Shown one piece after another: positions 28,043 through 37,600 of a stretch of DNA of 64,000 nt. The translations under genes were made by a program, and so were the position numbers. The DNA is taken from NCBI RefSeq assembly GCF_003696315.1, contig NZ_RFFN01000001.1:248001-312000 (forward strand). Reading direction: 5' to 3'. Each line of letters begins with the position of its first letter. Positions within the stretch are counted from its first letter, which is position 1. Below the pieces are notes generated by a model, which searched no databases, was not told the origin of the DNA, and saw only the letters and a program-made list of their open reading frames with translations. This stretch comes from Pseudomonas songnenensis. Its GTDB lineage: Bacteria; Pseudomonadota; Gammaproteobacteria; Pseudomonadales; Pseudomonadaceae.

Positions 28043-28936
28043 TCAGCGGCTGGAGAGCTTGTCGCCGCGCTCGAAGCGCCAGGTGCGAATGATCTCGACC
28101 TGATCGAATTTCTGCGCCAGCTCGCCAGTAAATGGCGCGAAAGGTGCGGCCAGGCGCACGATTCGTAGCGCGGCTTCGTCGAGCACCGGTTGGCCGGACG
28201 ACTCGATCACGCGCAACTCTTGTACCGTCCCGTCACGGTTGATGGTCACCAGCATGCGCAGGCTCCCGTAGATCTGCTGGCGACGCGCTTCGTCCGGGTA
28301 GTTGAGATTACCGATGCGTTCAACCTTCTTGCGCCACTCATCGCGATACCAGGCGCTGATGTCGCGCATGGTGGCAGCGCTATTCTGCCGGCTGACCCTT
28401 GGGCGTTTGGCATAGCGCTCGACTTCCTGTGCCAGCTCGGCTTCGAGGCTGGCGATTTCGGCGCTCAGCTGAGAGCTGTCGAATGCCGGAGCAGCCTGCG
28501 GCTCGGGTTGCGGCTGGGTCTGCTGCTTGGTATCGGCCTTGTCCGGCTGCCGGCTGCGGGTGGTGACGACTGTTTTCGCCGGTTCCGGTTGCGTGCTGCG
28601 CGGTGGTGCCGCCGGTGGCGTTACCTTGCGTACCTCGGTGTCCTGAAAGGGCGCCTGCTCGGTGGTCTTTGGCGACGCCTTGTGCTCCAGCGTGCCGCTG
28701 CCCTGCTGGTTGTCCTGGGCGAGAAAGTCTGCTTCCTTGGGTTTCTCCTCGCTCTTGAACGTTGACAGGGTGATTTCCAGTGTCTTGCTGATCTGTTTTG
28801 GTTCGGACAGCGTGAAACCCAGGCCGAGAATAAGGGCCAGGTGCAATGCAGCAGCCAGAAAAAGCGTGAAGCCGAGCCGGTCCGCGGGGCGGACTCGGGT
28901 AGTTTCAGGCGCGGGTTGGCGGATAGCGGCGTTCAT
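28043..28936 (-). CDS. tonB3: TonB family protein (TonB3-like)
   Basis: A 297-residue energy-transducer protein. A single N-terminal membrane helix at about residues 23-43 is followed by a Pro/Gln/Lys-rich periplasmic spacer (about 85-160) and a C-terminal TonB domain with the YPDEARRQQIYGSLRM motif. In P. aeruginosa the protein at the same place, between gshB and the algH/yqgE gene, is TonB3, which is needed for twitching motility and pilus assembly; the neighbouring pil-chp operon supports the same role here. The start at 28936 gives MNAAIRQP; an upstream reading adds 20 residues without support. Confidence 0.85.
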   Translation of the reverse strand: MNAAIRQPAPETTRVRPADRLGFTLFLAAALHLALILGLGFTLSEPKQISKTLEITLSTFKSEEKPKEADFLAQDNQQGSGTLEHKASPKTTEQAPFQDTEVRKVTPPAAPPRSTQPEPAKTVVTTRSRQPDKADTKQQTQPQPEPQAAPAFDSSQLSAEIASLEAELAQEVERYAKRPRVSRQNSAATMRDISAWYRDEWRKKVERIGNLNYPDEARRQQIYGSLRMLVTINRDGTVQELRVIESSGQPVLDEAALRIVRLAAPFAPFTGELAQKFDQVEIIRTWRFERGDKLSSR

Positions 28937-28975
28937 TGCAGGTCGGGTCGGCTCGAAGTGCCGCGCAGTCTGCCG

Positions 28976-29012
28976 GCTTTGAGCTCGGAGCCGCAAGCTC
29001 CAAGCTCAAAGC
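28976..29012 (-). terminator. Strong hairpin after gshB
   Basis: A 16-bp stem with one G-U pair and a 5-base loop lies 11 bases after the gshB stop. It contains the recurring AGCTT/AAGCT units common in pseudomonad intergenic spacers. No long T run follows, so it may weaken rather than abolish read-through into tonB3. Confidence 0.5.
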
Positions 29013-29023
29013 TGTTAGCTGGT

Positions 29024-29974
29024 TCAAGCTTGCAGCTTGCCCGCGATCGCGTCCATGAGGCGCTCGCCGATTCGGGTATCAAAGGCGTTGTCGATTTCGC
29101 GGATGCAGGTGGGGCTGGTGATGTTGATTTCGGTGAGGTAGTCACCGATTACGTCCAGACCGACAAACAGCAGGCCGCGCTTGCGCAATTCCGGGCCGAC
29201 GATTGCAGCGATCTCGCGATCACGGTCCGATAGCGGCTGCGCTACACCTCGCCCGCCCGCGGCGAGATTGCCACGTGTTTCACCCGCTGCGGGAATCCGT
29301 GCCAGGCAATAGGGAATCGGCTCTCCATCGATCATCAGGATGCGCTTGTCGCCGTCCTTGATGGCGGGGATGTAGCGCTGCGCCATGATCTGTCGGCTGC
29401 CGTGCTCGGTCAGTACCTCGAGAATGACGGACAGGTTGGGGTCGCCTTCGCGATGACGAAAAATCGAGGCGCCGCCCATCTCGTCGAGGGGTTTGAGAAT
29501 GATGTCACGGTGCTCGCGGGCGAAGTCGCGGAGAATGTCCGAGCGCCGACTGACCAGTGTCGGAGGCGTGCATTGCGGAAATTGCGTGGCGAAAAATTTT
29601 TCGTTGCAGTCGCGCAGGCTGTGCGGTCGGTTGACTACCAGCGTTCCCGCCTTTTCCGCCAGCTCCAGCAGATAGGTTGCGTAGATATACTCGCTGTTGA
29701 ATGGCGGATCCTTGCGCATGAGGATCACGTTCAGGTCAGCAAGGGCTGCGTCGATTTCCTCATCCGTCTCGAACCAGTGCTGCAGGTCGTTGAATACCCG
29801 TAGCGGACGCATGCGTGCACGAGCCTGGTTGCCGAGCTGATAAAGATCGCGTTGCTCCATATAAAACAGTGTCCAGCCGCGCGCCTGGGCCGCCAGCAGC
29901 ATGGCCAGCGAGCTGTCCTTCTTGAAGGCGATCTGCGCGATAGGGTCCATGATGATCCCGACGCGAACGGTCAT
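29024..29974 (-). CDS. gshB: Glutathione synthetase GshB
   Basis: A 316-residue ATP-grasp enzyme that joins gamma-glutamylcysteine and glycine. It opens with VGIIMDPIAQI. ILKPLDEMGGASIFRH and the C-terminal GLDVIGDYLTEINITSPTCIREI are diagnostic. It is divergent from pilG across 234 bases in which I recognise no regulatory motif beyond ordinary A/T-rich patches near pilG. Confidence 0.96.
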   Translation of the reverse strand: MTVRVGIIMDPIAQIAFKKDSSLAMLLAAQARGWTLFYMEQRDLYQLGNQARARMRPLRVFNDLQHWFETDEEIDAALADLNVILMRKDPPFNSEYIYATYLLELAEKAGTLVVNRPHSLRDCNEKFFATQFPQCTPPTLVSRRSDILRDFAREHRDIILKPLDEMGGASIFRHREGDPNLSVILEVLTEHGSRQIMAQRYIPAIKDGDKRILMIDGEPIPYCLARIPAAGETRGNLAAGGRGVAQPLSDRDREIAAIVGPELRKRGLLFVGLDVIGDYLTEINITSPTCIREIDNAFDTRIGERLMDAIAGKLQA

Positions 29975-30208
29975 GAGGTGTTCTCCGGCAGTGGGCGGCG
30001 GGCCGCCAGTGGCTCAAAAATGTCGCTGCAGATTGGCCGCGGTTGTGCACTGGGTCAAGGAAAATCCGGATGCTTTTCCGGTTGATAGCGTGTGCATGAG
30101 GAGTGTGCTAAAAAGGTCCGGCGATTGGGTGCAGCCCATCGGTGGCAGGGCCTCCGGCGCACTGACATAACGATAAACTACGACTCACCGAGGCGATGGT
30201 AGGGCGAA

Positions 30209-30616
30209 ATGGAACAGCACTCCGAGGGCTTGAAGGTCATGGTGATCGACGATTCGAAAACGATTCGTCGTACCGCTGAAACCCTGCTGAAGAAAGTAGG
30301 ATGCGATGTCATCACCGCAGTGGACGGTTTCGATGCGCTCGCCAAGATTGCGGATACTCATCCCCGCATCATCTTCGTCGATATTATGATGCCCAGGCTG
30401 GACGGATATCAGACCTGCGCGTTGATCAAGAACAACAGCTCCTTCAAGTCGACGCCGGTGATCATGCTGTCTTCCAAAGATGGCCTGTTCGATAAGGCGA
30501 AAGGGCGTATTGTCGGCTCCGATCAATACCTCACCAAGCCGTTCAGCAAAGAAGAGCTGCTCGGTGCGATCAAGGCTCATGTCCCTGACTTCGCACCGGT
30601 GGAGCAAGCATCCTGA
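30209..30616 (+). CDS. pilG: Twitching motility response regulator PilG
   Basis: A 135-residue stand-alone CheY-like receiver. The acidic pair is in MVIDDSK, the phospho-acceptor is Asp58 in VDIMMPRLDGY, and the conserved lysine lies in YLTKPF. PilG is phosphorylated by the ChpA kinase and promotes pilus extension and cAMP synthesis in P. aeruginosa. It is the first gene of pilGHIJK-chpABC. Confidence 0.97.
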   Translation: MEQHSEGLKVMVIDDSKTIRRTAETLLKKVGCDVITAVDGFDALAKIADTHPRIIFVDIMMPRLDGYQTCALIKNNSSFKSTPVIMLSSKDGLFDKAKGRIVGSDQYLTKPFSKEELLGAIKAHVPDFAPVEQAS

Positions 30617-30659
30617 AGTTCGGCATTGTTTGCCGCTGAAGCCTTCCTATGGAGAAATC

Positions 30660-31025
30660 ATGGCTCGCGTTCTGATTGTTGATGATTCGCCGACCGAAAT
30701 GTACAAGCTCACCGCCATGCTGGAAAAGCACGGCCATGTGGTGCTGAAAGCCGAGAATGGTGCCGATGGCGTTGCGCTGGCACGCCAGGAAAAACCGGAC
30801 GCCGTGCTGATGGATATCGTCATGCCGGGGCTGAATGGTTTCCAGGCCACGCGTCAGCTGACCAAAGATTCTGAAACCAGTCACATTCCGGTGATCATCG
30901 TTACCACCAAGGATCAGGAAACCGATAAGGTCTGGGGCAAACGCCAAGGGGCGAAGGATTACCTGACCAAGCCGGTGGACGAAGCCACATTGCTGAAAAC
31001 CCTGAATGCCGTTCTGGCGGGCTGA
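30660..31025 (+). CDS. pilH: Twitching motility response regulator PilH
   Basis: A 121-residue CheY-like receiver with VDDSP at 7-11, Asp52 as phospho-acceptor in MDIVMPG, and YLTKPVD. In P. aeruginosa it opposes PilG, acting as a phosphate sink or favouring retraction. The start at 30660 gives MARVLIVDDS; a longer in-frame reading overlaps pilG and has no homology. A TATGGAGAA ribosome-binding site precedes it. Confidence 0.97.
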   Translation: MARVLIVDDSPTEMYKLTAMLEKHGHVVLKAENGADGVALARQEKPDAVLMDIVMPGLNGFQATRQLTKDSETSHIPVIIVTTKDQETDKVWGKRQGAKDYLTKPVDEATLLKTLNAVLAG

Positions 31026-31066
31026 CGCCGGGGTAGCCAACACTCGGACAAAGGGACGTGGCCAGC

Positions 31067-31603
31067 ATGGCTGACATGCAAACGCCGTTTCAGCAGCTGC
31101 TGGAGCTAGATAAGCGATGCCGCCTGTACGCGGCGGGCCTGCCTTCTCAGCAGGAAGCCGTACAGACCTGGGGAGGGATCGGCTTCCGAATGGGGGGGCG
31201 TTTGTTCGTCGCTCCAATGGGCGAGGTCGGTGAAATTCTTCATGAGCCCCGTTACACCCTGCTTCCTGGCGTCAAGAGCTGGGTCAAGGGGGTGGCAAAC
31301 GTCCGCGGCAGGTTGTTGCCGGTGATGGATCTTTGCGGCTACTTCGGCTTGGAGCTTTCGCCTTTGCGCAAGCAGCGCAGGGTGCTGGTGGTCGATCATC
31401 AGGAAGTGTTTGCCGGCCTTACCGTTGACGAAGTCTTCGGCATGCAGCACTTCCCGGTAGAAGCTTTTTCGGAGGAGTTGCCTCCGATCGAAGCATCGAT
31501 TCAGCCGTTTATTCATGGTGTGTTTCAGCGCGAGCAGCCCTGGCTGGTCTTCAGCCCGCACGCACTGGCGACGCATCAGGCGTTTTTAGACGTCGCTTTT
31601 TAG
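31067..31603 (+). CDS. pilI: CheW-like adaptor PilI
   Basis: A 178-residue CheW-domain protein linking the receptor PilJ to the kinase ChpA. The [17 protein letters not shown] segment (about 72-88) is the CheW signature. I chose the ATG at 31067 because [15 protein letters not shown] matches the P. aeruginosa N-terminus and length; the GTG at 31058 is too close to the AAGGGA site. Confidence 0.95.
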   Translation: MADMQTPFQQLLELDKRCRLYAAGLPSQQEAVQTWGGIGFRMGGRLFVAPMGEVGEILHEPRYTLLPGVKSWVKGVANVRGRLLPVMDLCGYFGLELSPLRKQRRVLVVDHQEVFAGLTVDEVFGMQHFPVEAFSEELPPIEASIQPFIHGVFQREQPWLVFSPHALATHQAFLDVAF

Positions 31604-31679
31604 TTGTAGGTGGGTCGACCAAGGTCGGCCTTTTGGTTCTTGGATGGAAGCGCACGGGGGTCCAGGCGGGGGCCGGATA

Positions 31680-33728
31680 ATGATCAAAATAAATGCTAAT
31701 GCTCTATTGAGTGGGGTGCGCAGCAATACGCTGACCACCGGTTTGTTCGTCGTATTGGTCGTTTCGATCGTATTGCTGTTCGCGAACTTCGCGTACGTCA
31801 ATACGCAGGCGGATTACGACAACGAATACATCGCTCACGCGGGAGAGCTGCGCGTACTGTCCCAGCAGATCGCCAAGGATGCTGTGGAAGCGGCAACGGG
31901 CACCCAGGAAGCGTTTGCTTCTCTGAAGCAGGCCCGTAATGACTTCAACCAGCGCTGGGGCTACCTGTCGCAAGGCAACGAAAGCATCGGCCTGCCCGCC
32001 GTGCCCGAGTCGCTGCGCACGGAAGTCAACGCGGTGGAGCAGGACTGGAACACGCTACGTCGTGATACCGACGCCATTCTTTCCAGTGAGCAGACCGTCC
32101 TTTCGTTGCACCAGGTAGCCAGTACTCTGGCCGAAACCATTCCCCAGCTACAGGTCGAGTACGAGGAAGTCGTCGATATTCTGTTGGAGAGTGGTGCGCC
32201 TGCCGCTCAGGTGTCGGTGGCCCAGCGCCAGTCGCTGCTCGCCGAACGTATTCTCGGCTCGGTAAACAAGGTTCTTTCCGGTGACCAGGACTCGGTTCAG
32301 GCGGCGGATATGTTTGGTCGTGATGCCAGTTTGTTCGGTCGCGTATTGAACGCGATGATCGAAGGCAACGTCGCGATGGGGATTACCGCTGTAGCCGATG
32401 AAGAGGCACGGGATCGTCTCTCCGAGATCGCCGAACTCTTCCAGTTCGTATCCGGCTCGGTGGATGAGATTCTCGAAACGTCGCCCGAGCTGTTCCAGGT
32501 GCGCGAGTCGGCGAACAGCATCTTCGAAGTCTCTCAGACCCTGCTGGACAAGACATCCGCGCTGTCGCAAGGCCTGCAGAACCGTGCCGATGCCCGCTAC
32601 CTGAACACCATTGTTGGTTATGTGCTCGGTGCATTGGCGCTGGCGTCCATCATCCTGATCGGCCTGGTGATGGTTCAGGAGACACGTCGCCGCCTGAGCG
32701 AAACCGCCGAGAAGAACGAACGTAACCAGGCCGCGATTCTGCGACTGCTGGACGAAATCGGTGACCTCGCTGACGGTGACCTGACGGTAGCCGCCACCGT
32801 AACCGAAGACTTCACCGGTGCGATCGCTGACTCGATCAACTACTCCATCGACCAGCTGCGCGAACTGGTAGCCACCATTAACCAGACCGCGGTACAGGTA
32901 TCGGGCGCCGCCCAGGAAACCCAGGCGACGGCCATGCACCTCGCCGAGGCCTCCGAGCATCAGGCGCAGGAGATCGCCGGTGCGTCGGCGGCAATCAACG
33001 AAATGGCCGTTTCCATTGACCAGGTATCGGCCAACGCCGCGGAGTCGTCGGCGGTAGCGGAGCGCTCGGTAGCCATTGCCAACAAGGGCAACGAGGTGGT
33101 GCACAACACCATCACTGGTATGGATAACATCCGCGAGCAGATTCAGGACACCTCCAAGCGAATCAAGCGACTTGGCGAATCGTCTCAGGAGATCGGTGAC
33201 ATCGTCAGCCTGATTAACGACATTGCCGACCAGACCAACATTCTCGCACTCAACGCTGCAATCCAGGCATCCATGGCTGGCGACGCGGGTCGAGGCTTCG
33301 CGGTGGTAGCCGACGAGGTTCAGCGCCTCGCAGAGCGTTCTTCGGCAGCGACCAAGCAGATCGAGGCGCTGGTGAAGACCATTCAGACCGACACCAACGA
33401 GGCGGTCATCTCGATGGAACAGACCACCTCGGAAGTAGTGCGCGGTGCGCGTCTGGCGCAGGACGCCGGTGTGGCACTGGAAGAGATCGAAAAGGTATCC
33501 AAGACGCTTGCGGCGCTCATCCAGAACATCTCCAACGCGGCCCGTCAGCAGGCTTCGTCGGCAGGCCACATCTCCAACACCATGAACGTGATCCAGGAGA
33601 TCACCTCGCAGACCTCATCGGGTACCACCGCAACGGCGAAAAGCATTGGTAATTTGGCCAAGATGGCCAACGAGATGCGCCATTCCGTTTCCGGCTTTAC
33701 CCTGCCGGATGCTCCGGATCAGGCCTGA
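31680..33728 (+). CDS. pilJ: Methyl-accepting chemotaxis protein PilJ
   Basis: A 682-residue receptor, the same length as P. aeruginosa PilJ. It has transmembrane helices at about 17-39 and 310-333, with a periplasmic PilJ-type domain between them. A HAMP-like linker and a long coiled-coil signalling domain follow, whose hairpin tip, [20 protein letters not shown], lies at about 511-530. It senses surface contact and pilus state in P. aeruginosa. Note Gln-Ala-Ser in the tip where most receptors have Glu-Ala-Ala; this is a PilJ hallmark. The start at 31680 gives [10 protein letters not shown]. Confidence 0.96.
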   Translation: MIKINANALLSGVRSNTLTTGLFVVLVVSIVLLFANFAYVNTQADYDNEYIAHAGELRVLSQQIAKDAVEAATGTQEAFASLKQARNDFNQRWGYLSQGNESIGLPAVPESLRTEVNAVEQDWNTLRRDTDAILSSEQTVLSLHQVASTLAETIPQLQVEYEEVVDILLESGAPAAQVSVAQRQSLLAERILGSVNKVLSGDQDSVQAADMFGRDASLFGRVLNAMIEGNVAMGITAVADEEARDRLSEIAELFQFVSGSVDEILETSPELFQVRESANSIFEVSQTLLDKTSALSQGLQNRADARYLNTIVGYVLGALALASIILIGLVMVQETRRRLSETAEKNERNQAAILRLLDEIGDLADGDLTVAATVTEDFTGAIADSINYSIDQLRELVATINQTAVQVSGAAQETQATAMHLAEASEHQAQEIAGASAAINEMAVSIDQVSANAAESSAVAERSVAIANKGNEVVHNTITGMDNIREQIQDTSKRIKRLGESSQEIGDIVSLINDIADQTNILALNAAIQASMAGDAGRGFAVVADEVQRLAERSSAATKQIEALVKTIQTDTNEAVISMEQTTSEVVRGARLAQDAGVALEEIEKVSKTLAALIQNISNAARQQASSAGHISNTMNVIQEITSQTSSGTTATAKSIGNLAKMANEMRHSVSGFTLPDAPDQA

Positions 33729-33789
33729 TTTGAGGGGTGCGGCAGTCGTTTGATGGCTGCCGCTGATGATCACGAGCGAGGGGCAGGGC

Positions 33790-34656
33790 ATGCAGCCGAG
33801 GTTTGACTGGGCATTGGAGCCCTTGGCCGATATGTCGCCGACGGAGTTCCATGACTGGCAGACGCTCCTCGAAGAGCGCTCCGGCATGGTCGTTAGCGAA
33901 CGCAGGCGCAGCTTCCTGCAGACCAACCTGAGTGCTCGCATGCGCGAGGTCGGTGCTCCCGACTACGCCAGCTACTATCGGCAGGTCACCTCTGGTCCTC
34001 GTGGTGCGGTTGAGTGGTCGACGCTCATGGACAGGTTGACCGTGCAGGAAACGCGTTTTTTTCGGCACCCTGCTTCGTTTGAACTGCTCGATGGCTATCT
34101 CCGGCAGCGCGTAGAACAGGGTGCGCTCGAGCGACCCCTCGCCTTGTGGAGTGTAGGTTGCGCCAGTGGCGAAGAAACGTTTTCGCTGGCCATGGCTACT
34201 GCAGAAGTACTGGCCGGATGCGACCTCAATGGCGGCTTCGGCGTAACCGGAACCGATATCAGTCTGAGTGCCCTGGCGAAGTCCCGTGCCGGAATCTATG
34301 GCGCTCGCAAACTGGAGCAGGTCGAGACGCCGTTGCGCGAGCGCTATTTTCTACCGCTGCCCGATGCTCGTTTTCAGATCATTCCCGACCTGGCTGCACG
34401 TGTGTGCTTTGCCAGGCTCAATGTGCTTGAACTGGCCAACTCGCCAGTGTCCGGCATGGACGTCATTTTTTGTCAGAACTTGCTGATCTACTTCCGCCGC
34501 TGGCGTCGCCGAGAGATCCTCAACCGCCTGGCGGATTGCCTGGTCCCTGGGGGATTGCTGGTGATTGGCGTAGGTGAAGTGGTTGGTTGGCAGCATCCGG
34601 AATTGCTTCCGGTGGCCAACGATCAGGTTCTGGCTTTTACCCGGAAAAGTTTATGA
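33790..34656 (+). CDS. pilK: CheR-like protein methyltransferase PilK
   Basis: A 288-residue CheR-family SAM-dependent methyltransferase expected to methylate glutamates of PilJ. LTVQETRFFRHPASF, the SAM-binding LWSVGCASGEETFS and FCQNLLIYF are diagnostic. I chose the ATG at 33790, which has an AGGGG-rich sequence upstream; the ATG at 33766 lacks a ribosome-binding site. Its stop overlaps the possible GTG/ATG start region of chpA. Confidence 0.93.
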   Translation: MQPRFDWALEPLADMSPTEFHDWQTLLEERSGMVVSERRRSFLQTNLSARMREVGAPDYASYYRQVTSGPRGAVEWSTLMDRLTVQETRFFRHPASFELLDGYLRQRVEQGALERPLALWSVGCASGEETFSLAMATAEVLAGCDLNGGFGVTGTDISLSALAKSRAGIYGARKLEQVETPLRERYFLPLPDARFQIIPDLAARVCFARLNVLELANSPVSGMDVIFCQNLLIYFRRWRRREILNRLADCLVPGGLLVIGVGEVVGWQHPELLPVANDQVLAFTRKSL

Positions 34657-34667
34657 GCGGAGTCGCT

Positions 34668-37600
34668 ATGGGTGATCGGCACGATTATGTCGCCCTGGAG
34701 TGGGTGAAAGGCGAGATTGCCGAAACGCTTAAGCAGGCGCGTCAGGCCTTGGAGGCGTTCGTCGAGAACCCTCAAGACTCGACTCGGATGCGCTTTTGCC
34801 TGACCTACGTACACCAGGTCCATGGCACTCTGCAGATGGTCGAGTTCTTTGGCGCGGCCTTGCTTGCCGAGGAAATGGAACAGCTGGCCCGCGCGCTGTT
34901 GGAGGGCCGCGTCACGAACCAGGGCGAAGCGCTCGAGGTCATGATGCAGGCGATCCTGCAGTTGCCCGCCTATCTGGATCGCATTCAGAGCGCCCGGCGC
35001 GACCTGCCGATGGTGGTCCTCCCGCTGCTAAACGATCTTCGTGCCGCTCGCGGCGAAAAGCTTCTTTCCGAAACCAGTCTTTTTTCGCCGGACCTTTCCG
35101 GCCGAGCTCCAGCGTTGCCCCAGGAGTCGGTCGACCGCCTGCGCACGAATGAGCTGCCGGCGCTGCTGCGCAAGTTACGGCAGATGCTGCAGGTGGCTCT
35201 GGTCGGCGTGATCCGTAATCAGGATCTGCCGACGAACCTGGGCTACATGGCCCGGGTGTTCGCGCGACTGGAAGTGCTCTGCAAGGATGCACCACTGGAA
35301 GCGTTGTGGCAGATCGCGTCAGGTATGGTCGAAGGCCTGGCCAGCGGAGAGGTAAGCCACGGCACCTCGGTTCGCACCCTGTTGCGCCAGGTCGACAAGC
35401 AGCTCAAACGGCTGGTCGAGGAAGGTGCAGACGGCCTGAATCAGGCTGCTCCCGATGAGCTGATCAAGAACCTGCTGTTCTACGTCGCCAAGGCGCCGGG
35501 CCAGACTCCGCGCATCCAGTCGCTCAAGCAGCAATACCGCCTCGACGAAGCACTGCCGGACAGTGCCGTGGTCGATCAGGAGCGTGCCCAGCTGGCAGGC
35601 CCGGACCGGGGTGCGATGCGCTCGGTGGTGGCTGCGCTTTGTGAAGAGCTGGTGCGGGTAAAGGATAGCCTTGACCTGTTCGTGCGCAGTGATCGCAAGA
35701 TCATCGGCGATCTCGCCAGCCTTGAAGTGCCGCTCAAGCAGATTGCCGACACCTTGGCTGTTCTGGGCTTTGCACAACCACGCAAGATCGTGCTCGACCA
35801 GATAGTCCTCGTACAGTCCGTTGCGCAGGGTCGGCAGGCGCCTGATGACGCTGTGCTGATGGATATCGCCGGGGCGCTGCTGTACGTCGAAGCCACCTTG
35901 GCTGGCATGGTCGGAGGTCCGGTTGAGGAACGCAACGAAGCCAGCCACCTGCCGACCACCGATGTCGCTCAGATCCACCAACTGGTGATTCGTGAAGCGC
36001 GCAATGGCCTGGAGCAGGCCAAGGACGCGATCATCGAGTTCATCGCGTCCCAGTGGAACCACGAGCATCTTGCACGGGTGCCGGAGCTGCTGACACAGGT
36101 TCGTGGCGGGCTGGCGATGATCCCCCTGGAGCGCGCCGCGGCTTTGCTGCAGGCCTGTAATGGCTATATCCAGGACCAGCTCCTGGCCCGCAAGGCCGTG
36201 CCGGATTGGCAGAGTCTGGATACCCTGGCCGACGCCATTACCAGCGTCGAGTATTACCTCGAACGCCTTTCCGAGGATTGCGGTACACAGGGTGACCTGA
36301 TTCTGGACGTCGCGGAAGAAAGTCTGCAGAACCTTGGTTATTCGCTGGGAGGTGCGCGGCCAGTTGAAGCTGAGGCTGCGCCGGTGGCAACCGACTTGGC
36401 CGACCCGCTGGATGAAATCGAAGTGTTACCCGAGGAGCTGGCTTCGGATGAACTCAAGTTCGTCCCGGCTCCCCAGGATGAACTTCAGGCTCCTGCGCAG
36501 GCCGGGCTTGCGAGCGAGCCGCAAGTGTTGTTCGGCATTGATACGCAAGCCGACGGCGCCGACGAAGAAACTGGGACCGGGTCCGAATGGACGTTGGAAG
36601 AGCTGCCCGATGATGAAGAAATCATCTTCAGCCTGCCTGACGACGTCCAGGCGCCTGAGATGCTGCCCGTGGATGATGAGCCCGTCCTGAGTGACTGGAG
36701 CGAGGCACAGGTTGCCGAACTCGATCTTCCGGACGTGACACTGCCGGAATATAGCGAAGCTGAGCCTTCTGTTGCTGAGCCAGAGCCCGCGCTCAGCCTG
36801 GAACAGGTCATGGCGGCACCGGTCGCAGCCATAAATCCGCCAGCCCAGGACGTCCCGCCCAGCCTGTTGCCACCACCCGAAGACGAGGAGCCGGTCGACG
36901 AGGATCTGCTTGAAGTTTTCATCGAGGAGGCTGCAGAGGTACTGGAAACCATTGGCGAGCAGTTGCCGCGCTGGTTTGCTGATACCGACGACAAGGAGGC
37001 GCTGGGTGAAGTCCGCCGAGCCTTCCATACGCTCAAAGGCAGCGGGCGAATGGTACGTGCGCTGATCATTGGCGAACTTGCCTGGTCCATCGAGAACCTG
37101 CTCAACCGCGTTCTGGATCGCAGCATCCAGGCCACCGATTCAGTCAAGCAGGTGGTGACCGGAGTCATCGCGCTGATGCCCGCGCTGGTCGACGAATTTG
37201 CAGCCAAGGCACAGCGTCAGCGCGACGATGTCGATCAGTTGGCGGCTGCCGCGCATGCACTGGCAAAGGGGCAGCCGGCGGTACTGTCGCAGCCTGCGGA
37301 GACGCCTGCGGCGCCAGCGGAAGACTCGTCCCCAGACGCCTTTTCGGCCGACGATGACGCACTCGACCCTCAGCTGCTGGAAATCTTCCGCAACGAAGCC
37401 GAGGCGCATCTGACAACGCTGGTCAGTTTCCTTGCCGATTGTGCTCAGCGTCTGCCTCAGCCCGTTACCGATGCGCTGCAGCGCGCGTTGCATACGCTCA
37501 AGGGCAGTGCGCACATGGCCGGCATTCTGCCCGTCGCGGAGATCGCAACACCGCTGGAAAAGATGGTCAAGGAGTTCAAAACCAACCTGATTCAGATGGA

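Noticed and set aside
32148..33569. A long open frame antisense to pilJ
   Set aside because: A shadow of the coiled-coil coding region; low-complexity translation and no ribosome-binding site.
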